This document shows, piece by piece, positions 42,314 to 47,283 of a stretch of 47,283 nucleotides of DNA. The stretch is from Ignavibacteriaceae bacterium (GTDB lineage: Bacteria; Bacteroidota; Ignavibacteria; Ignavibacteriales; Ignavibacteriaceae), in assembly GCA_025449775.1 (NCBI GenBank), contig JANWIS010000066.1, positions 1 to 47,283 of the forward strand, written 5' to 3'. The notes under the pieces were generated by a model, which was not told the DNA's origin, searched no databases, and was given only the letters and a program-made list of their open reading frames with translations. How positions within the stretch are numbered: the stretch's first letter is position 1; the number at the start of each line of letters is the position of its first letter. The position numbers and the translations under genes were made by a program.

Positions 42314-45300
42314 TTAATTAACGGTTATATCTAATCCCAATCCTTGAAGCTCTTTTATCAGCACATTGAATGAGTCAGGAATATTCGGCTGTAATAAATT
42401 GTCTCCTTTAACAATCGCTTCATAGGCTTTTGCCCTACCTGCAACATCGTCACTTTTTATTGTTAAGATTTCCTGCAATGTATAAGCGGCACCATATCCT
42501 TCGAGAGCCCAGACTTCCATTTCGCCAAACCTCTGTCCGCCAAACTGAGCTTTACCGCCTAATGGCTGCTGTGTAATTAATGAGTAAGGTCCAATCGAAC
42601 GGGCATGAATTTTATCATCAACAAGGTGACTGAGCTTCATCATATAAATATATCCGCATGTAATTTTCTGATGAAACTGGTTACCTGTTCGTCCATCAAT
42701 TAAATAAGTTTTTGATCCGGCTTCATAGCCAGCTTTCTGAAGCCATTCATCCACATCTTCAACTTTGGCTCCATCGAAGATCGGAGTTGAGAATCTAACA
42801 CCGAGCTTTTTACCAACCCATCCAAGTGCAGTTTCATAAAGCTGACCGATGTTCATTCTTGAGGGAACACCGAGAGGATTCAATATAATATCAATTGGAG
42901 TTCCATCCGGTAAATAAGGCATATCTTCAACAGGAACCACTTTTGCAACTACACCTTTATTTCCATGTCTGCCTGCCATTTTATCACCGACTGCAACTTT
43001 TCTTTTCTTTGCAACGTAAACTTTAGCAAGCTGAACTATTCCTGGAGGAAGTTCATCTCCACTGGCAATTTTTATTTTTTCACGTTTGTAATCCTCACCT
43101 ATTTCAGCACCCTTATCAAAATAATTTTTGTACAATGTTTTTATGTGCTGATTAGTTTTCTTGCTGTCAAACCAGTCCATTGTATAATCGAGCTTGGTTA
43201 CATCTTCAACCGAAGAAAAAGTTATGTCTTTAATTGTAGCACCACTTCTTAATGCAACTGTGCTATCAAGATCTCTTATTCCCGTTGTAACTAATCCTTC
43301 ACAGAGCTTGGTTAATTTTTCAACTAACTTTTTATAATGCTCTTTTAAACGATTGTTATGTTCATGCTCAAGATTATCGAGCAGAGTTTTTTCAACTTTC
43401 TTCGTTTCATTATCTCTTTTTTTCCTGCTGAACAACCTGGTTTTTATAACAATACCTCTGAGTCCGGGAGGTGCCTTAAGCGAAGCATCTTTCACATCAC
43501 CTGCTTTATCTCCGAATATTGCTCTTAAAAGTTTTTCTTCAGGTGTTGGATCAGTTTCACCTTTGGGTGTAATCTTACCGATTAGTATATCGCCTTCTTT
43601 AACTTCTGCACCTTCTCTTACTATTCCATCTTCATCAAGATTTCTAACAGCTTCTTCACTTACATTCGGAATTTCTCTGGTTAATTCTTCTTCACCTCTT
43701 TTTGTTTCGCGAACCTGAAGTTCAAATTCTTCAATATGAATTGAAGTGAAATCATCATCTTTAACCATTCTTTCACTTAAGATTATAGCATCTTCAAAAT
43801 TATAACCACGCCAGGGCATAAATGCTACAAGCACATTTCTACCTAATGCAAGATCGCCCTGATCAGTTGACTGTCCATCAGCCAGAACATCACCTTCTTC
43901 AATCTTCTGTCCTTCAACAACAAAAGGTTTCTGGTTAATACAAGTTTCCTGGTTCGTTCCGTGAAACTTTATAAGAGTGTATGTCACTCTCCTGATATCG
44001 TTAAATGATGTTATTGCTTCAATGCTATTTGGATTGATATCGTACCTAGCAATAATTTTTGTTGCATCAACATATTCAACAACTCCGCTGTTCTCAGCAA
44101 CGATAATTGATCTTGAATCGCGGGCAACTCTTGCTTCCATTCCGGTTCCAACAATCGGTGTCTGCGGTATAAGAAGCGGAACTGCCTGACGTTGCATATT
44201 CGATCCCATAAGTGCTCTGTTAGCATCATCGTGTTCAAGAAACGGAATCAAAGCAGCAGCAGGACTGACTATCTGAGATGGAGCAACATCCATATATTGA
44301 ACTTGTTCAGGTGATACAATCGGGAACTCACCTTTTAATCTGGACTTTACTCTTTCTTTTACAAATTTAGATTGTTCATCAAGCATTGCATTTGCTTGGG
44401 CAACAGTGAAAACATCTTCCTGTTCAGCACTTAAAAATTCTATCTCTTTACTTACTTTACCTTTGCTAACTTTTCTGTAAGGAGTTTCGAGAAAACCATA
44501 TCTGTTAACTCTTGCAAAAATTGTTAACGAAGAAATCAAACCAATGTTCGGTCCTTCAGGAGTTTCAATCGGACACAAACGACCGTAATGAGTATAGTGA
44601 ACGTCTCTTACTTCAAATCCAGCTCTTTCACGTGTTAAACCTCCTGGCCCGAGTGCAGACATTCTTCTTTTGTGTGTTAGTTCAGCAAGAGGATTTGTCT
44701 GATCCATGAACTGTGAAAGCTGGTTAGTTCCGAAGAATGCATTTATAACACTGCTGATTGTTCGCGCGTTTACTAAATCTTGCGGAGTGAAGTTTTCTGT
44801 ATCTCGCATGTTCATACGCTCTTTAATCGTTCTCGCCATTCTTGACATACCAACATTGAACTGTTGGCTTAGCTGTTCACCGACTGTTCGTACTCTCCTG
44901 TTTCCTAAATGATCGATATCATCAACAGGTTCAGTACCGTTTTTAAGCTTAATAATATATTTCATAATCTCAATAATATCCTGTACTGTAAGCACAGTGG
45001 TTGTTTCAGGAATATTTAAATTGAGTTTATCATTCATCCTGTGTCTGCCGACATTACCAAGATCATATCGCTTATCATTAAAGAATAATTTTTCAATTAA
45101 TGCTTCAGCGGTTTCCATATCAGGTGCTTCACCGGATCTAAGCTGTCTGTAGATTGCATAAAGTGCTTCTTCTTTTGATTGAGCTGTATCTTTTCTCAAT
45201 GTGTTTACAATAAGGTCCTGCTCTGGTGAAGTATCACGTGAAAGAAACCGTATGATTTCTATTTCTGCTTCATCTAACCGATCAAGATCCTCTTCGGTTA

Positions 45301-46072
45301 AAACACTTCCGCCTGACAAAAATATTTCACCGGTTGCCATATCAAAAACATCACTAGCAATAGCTCTTCCTATATAAGAATTTAAATCAACTTTATTAAT
45401 ATTTATTTCTTCTACAAGATTGAACAGATTAAGGATTTCATCGTTGCTTGTAAAGCCAAGTGCACGCAGAAGTGTTGTTGCAGGAAATTTCTTTCTGCGA
45501 TCTATATATACATATAATACAAAGTTGATATCTGTTGCAAACTCAACCCACGATCCCCGCAAAGGAATAATTCTTGCAGAATAAATTGGTGTGCCATTCG
45601 GATGAAGTGTTTCTGCAAATGCAACACCGGGTGAACGATGCAGCTGAGAAACCACAACTCTTTCAGCTCCATTAATAACAAAGGTACCTTTCTCTGTCAT
45701 GAACGGAACTGTTCCAAGATATACTTCCTGCTCAACACTGTTTACAAATTCTTCAGTGTCATGATCTTTAGCTGAAAGTCTTAACTTAGCTTTCAATGGA
45801 GCGGCGAAAGTTAAACCTCTTTCCATACATTCTTCAACTGAAAACCTGGCTTTCTCAACACTATAATGAATGAAATCCAGCCGGTAGTTTTCCTTATTGT
45901 CGAAGATCGGAAAATTATCCAGAAAGACTTTCTGCAATCCTTTGGGCTCACGTTGTTCTGGCAACGAATCAAGCTGAATAAATTCTTCAAAAGTCTCGGT
46001 CTGAATGTTTAGTAAATCTGGAACATCCAGAATAGATTTTATTGTACCAAATGAAATTCGGTTGTTCTTCAA
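42314..46072 (-). CDS. rpoB: DNA-directed RNA polymerase subunit beta
   Basis: A 1252-residue catalytic subunit. The rifampicin-pocket cluster is wild type in the usual positions: QLSQFMDQTNPLAELTHKRR followed by MSALGPGGL keeps the Asp, His and Ser changed in resistant mutants. Near the C-terminus, KMAGRHGNKGVV and GGKAQFGGQRFGEMEVWALE are conserved. The start is TTG at 46072, with AGGAG 7 bases upstream. It follows rplL by 134 bases, a gap that holds an attenuator-like hairpin. Confidence 0.98.
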   Translation of the reverse strand: MKNNRISFGTIKSILDVPDLLNIQTETFEEFIQLDSLPEQREPKGLQKVFLDNFPIFDNKENYRLDFIHYSVEKARFSVEECMERGLTFAAPLKAKLRLSAKDHDTEEFVNSVEQEVYLGTVPFMTEKGTFVINGAERVVVSQLHRSPGVAFAETLHPNGTPIYSARIIPLRGSWVEFATDINFVLYVYIDRRKKFPATTLLRALGFTSNDEILNLFNLVEEININKVDLNSYIGRAIASDVFDMATGEIFLSGGSVLTEEDLDRLDEAEIEIIRFLSRDTSPEQDLIVNTLRKDTAQSKEEALYAIYRQLRSGEAPDMETAEALIEKLFFNDKRYDLGNVGRHRMNDKLNLNIPETTTVLTVQDIIEIMKYIIKLKNGTEPVDDIDHLGNRRVRTVGEQLSQQFNVGMSRMARTIKERMNMRDTENFTPQDLVNARTISSVINAFFGTNQLSQFMDQTNPLAELTHKRRMSALGPGGLTRERAGFEVRDVHYTHYGRLCPIETPEGPNIGLISSLTIFARVNRYGFLETPYRKVSKGKVSKEIEFLSAEQEDVFTVAQANAMLDEQSKFVKERVKSRLKGEFPIVSPEQVQYMDVAPSQIVSPAAALIPFLEHDDANRALMGSNMQRQAVPLLIPQTPIVGTGMEARVARDSRSIIVAENSGVVEYVDATKIIARYDINPNSIEAITSFNDIRRVTYTLIKFHGTNQETCINQKPFVVEGQKIEEGDVLADGQSTDQGDLALGRNVLVAFMPWRGYNFEDAIILSERMVKDDDFTSIHIEEFELQVRETKRGEEELTREIPNVSEEAVRNLDEDGIVREGAEVKEGDILIGKITPKGETDPTPEEKLLRAIFGDKAGDVKDASLKAPPGLRGIVIKTRLFSRKKRDNETKKVEKTLLDNLEHEHNNRLKEHYKKLVEKLTKLCEGLVTTGIRDLDSTVALRSGATIKDITFSSVEDVTKLDYTMDWFDSKKTNQHIKTLYKNYFDKGAEIGEDYKREKIKIASGDELPPGIVQLAKVYVAKKRKVAVGDKMAGRHGNKGVVAKVVPVEDMPYLPDGTPIDIILNPLGVPSRMNIGQLYETALGWVGKKLGVRFSTPIFDGAKVEDVDEWLQKAGYEAGSKTYLIDGRTGNQFHQKITCGYIYMMKLSHLVDDKIHARSIGPYSLITQQPLGGKAQFGGQRFGEMEVWALEGYGAAYTLQEILTIKSDDVAGRAKAYEAIVKGDNLLQPNIPDSFNVLIKELQGLGLDITVN

Positions 46073-46139
46073 TTATCTACTCCTAATTATTTAAAAATTC
46101 GCTTCGTTTAAAAGCATAATTTTGGATCATCTTAAATGC

Positions 46140-46171
46140 AAAAAGCGATAGCCCGGAATCCGGTCTACCAC
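46140..46171 (-). terminator. Attenuator-like hairpin between rplL and rpoB
   Basis: On the minus strand GTGGTAGACCGG pairs with CCGGGCTATCGC around a 3-base loop: 11 pairs, two of them G-U, with one A-G mismatch. It is followed at once by TTTTT. It sits in the 134-base rplL-rpoB gap, about 70 bases before the rpoB start. E. coli has a partial terminator at the same place that keeps rpoBC below the ribosomal genes. Confidence 0.65.
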
Positions 46172-46206
46172 TCTTTACAATAAGAATAAAAACTGTACAG
46201 AAATGA

Positions 46207-46587
46207 TTATTTCAATACGACTGTTGCGCCGGCTTCTTCAAATTCTTTTTTAAGCTTTTCAGCTTCATCTTTTGAGACGCCTTCTTTTACAGTATTAGGT
46301 GCACCATCTACGAGATCTTTTGCTTCTTTAAGACCTAAACCTGTGTGTGCTCTAACCACCTTAATGACATTAATTTTCTTTTCGCCAGCAGCTTGCAGAA
46401 TTACATTAAACTCTGTTTTTTCTTCAACAACGGGTGCACCGGCACCAACTGCAGCAACTCCGGCCATCATCATTGGTGCAGCAGCTGTTACACCAAATTC
46501 ATCTTCAAGTGCCTTTTTCAATTCAGCAGCTTCAAGAAGTGACATTGCTTTTATCAAGTCTAAAGTTTTACTTACTTTTTCAGACAT
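46207..46587 (-). CDS. rplL: 50S ribosomal protein L7/L12
   Basis: A 126-residue stalk protein that recruits translation GTPases. The N-terminal dimer part (LDLIKAMSLLEAAELKKALE), an Ala/Gly/Pro-rich hinge (AAAPMMMAGVAAVGAGAPVV) and the C-terminal domain (INVIKVVRAHTGLGLKEAKD, then LVDGAP) are all present. It lies 37 bases after rplJ. Confidence 0.97.
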   Translation of the reverse strand: MSEKVSKTLDLIKAMSLLEAAELKKALEDEFGVTAAAPMMMAGVAAVGAGAPVVEEKTEFNVILQAAGEKKINVIKVVRAHTGLGLKEAKDLVDGAPNTVKEGVSKDEAEKLKKEFEEAGATVVLK

Positions 46588-46624
46588 TTTATTACTCCTG
46601 ATTTTGTTTTCTTACTAAAAAAAA

Positions 46625-47146
46625 TTACGCAGCCTGTCTTTTTGAAATCTGATCGACTACATTGACTAGATCACGGAAGACTGCATTTATCGCTCCGGCA
46701 ATTCCTGTTACCGGTGCATCCAGCGATCCCATTATAGATGCTATCAATTCTTTCTTCGTTGGGAGAGAAGCTAATGTTTTAAGTTGACTGCTGTCAAAAT
46801 ATTCTCCCTCGATATAGCATGCTTTAAGAGAAAGCTTTTCTTTATCACCAAAATACTTGTTGATAATCTTTGCCGGTGCAATTGGATTGCTTGTTGTAAA
46901 AGCAAATCCGGTCATACCAGTTAAATGATCAGCAAGTTTGGTATATCTGCCGTTTTCACTCAACGCTCTTTTTACAAGAGTGTTTTTAAAAACCTTGTAT
47001 CGAACTCCTTCTTTCCGGAACTGTGTGCGAAGATCAGTTATATCTTCAACATTAATCCGGTTGTAATCCGTAAGGTATACAGCAGATGAACTCTCAAGGA
47101 GTTCCTTTATTTCAGAAATGATTTCTGATTTTTCGTTCTTGTTCAT
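46625..47146 (-). CDS. rplJ: 50S ribosomal protein L10
   Basis: A 173-residue stalk base protein that holds L7/L12 dimers. AVYLTDYNRINVEDITDLRT and YKVFKNTLVKRALSENGRYT form the rRNA-binding domain; the C-terminal helix (ITGIAGAINAVFRDLVNVVD) binds L7/L12. In other bacteria L10 represses its own mRNA; the leader here is only 66 bases after rplA and no conserved fold was identified in it. Confidence 0.96.
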   Translation of the reverse strand: MNKNEKSEIISEIKELLESSSAVYLTDYNRINVEDITDLRTQFRKEGVRYKVFKNTLVKRALSENGRYTKLADHLTGMTGFAFTTSNPIAPAKIINKYFGDKEKLSLKACYIEGEYFDSSQLKTLASLPTKKELIASIMGSLDAPVTGIAGAINAVFRDLVNVVDQISKRQAA

Positions 47147-47162
47147 TTTGTTCCCGTTTCAC

Positions 47163-47192
47163 TTTATATGTAATCGTGTCGGTTAGAAGCAA
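47163..47192 (-). promoter_or_regulatory. Weak candidate promoter upstream of rplJ
   Basis: On the minus strand TTGCTT (47192-47187), 18 bases, then TATAAA (47168-47163). The position matches the rplJ promoter known in E. coli, but the hexamers are weak and the region is AT-rich. Confidence 0.25.
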
Positions 47193-47212
47193 TTAATTAG
47201 TGCGTAAACTTT

Positions 47213-47283
47213 TTAAACCTGTTTGGTTGTATATTCTTCTTTAGAGATTTTAAGTCCAGGTCCCATAGTAGTTGTTAAAAATA
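47213..47283 (-). CDS. rplA: 50S ribosomal protein L1, C-terminal end (start outside window)
   Basis: Only the last 23 codons lie in the window. They read TTTMGPGLKISKEEYTTKQV and then TAA. The TTxMGPG pattern is the conserved C-terminal end of L1, and the place directly before rplJ is its usual one. Confidence 0.85.
   Translation of the reverse strand, partial: FLTTTMGPGLKISKEEYTTKQV

Noticed and set aside
47147..47212. L10-type autoregulatory leader before rplJ
   Set aside because: Only 66 bases separate rplA and rplJ and I could not identify the conserved fold.
1..47283. CRISPR arrays, insertion sequences, integrases or phage genes
   Set aside because: No regularly spaced repeats, transposase or integrase motifs were seen; the window is mostly housekeeping.

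Overview
The window comes from a low-GC bacterium (GC in the mid-to-upper 30s by eye) of the Bacteroidota/Chlorobiota/Ignavibacteriota group, most likely Ignavibacteria. The reasons are a short Bacteroidetes-style primary sigma factor, a secY-map-infA-rpmJ order without adk, a cobalamin-dependent class II ribonucleotide reductase, and a secreted beta-propeller protein with add-on domains at the left edge. The taxonomic call is an inference from gene content; no rRNA is present.

Left part (1-12.6 kb), mixed genes. A secreted seven-bladed propeller protein runs off the left edge on the minus strand behind trmB. A plus-strand run follows: tandem-ACT protein, POT-type transporter, cupin and a dienelactone-hydrolase-like lipoprotein. 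It ends in a structured intergenic element (6023-6146) carrying a plus-strand terminator. Opposing it is a minus-strand ABC transporter operon (ATPase, permease, LolA-like protein). After a 402-bp AT-rich gap comes nrdJ, closed by a bidirectional terminator.

Middle part (12.7-18.7 kb), all minus strand. In transcription order: engB, a membrane GAF-GAF protein with a degenerate GGDEF domain, deoB, two EutN/CcmL-type microcompartment vertex proteins, the primary sigma factor rpoD and an NlpC/P60 lipoprotein. No microcompartment hexamer gene is present, so the two pentamer genes in a housekeeping sigma-factor cluster stand out.

Right part (18.8-47.3 kb), one unbroken minus-strand block of translation and transcription genes: rplA (partial), rplJ, rplL, rpoB, rpoC, then a strong promoter, then rpsL-rpsG-fusA-tuf, the S10 and spc clusters, secY-map-infA-rpmJ and the alpha cluster, ending at a terminator after rplQ. 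Three details stand out. A tRNA-Gln(UUG) gene sits inside the spc cluster between rplR and rpsE. A hairpin-plus-U-tract attenuator lies between rplL and rpoB. Five small-subunit ribosomal genes and rpoB start with UUG behind strong Shine-Dalgarno sequences. No CRISPR array, insertion sequence or phage gene was seen.
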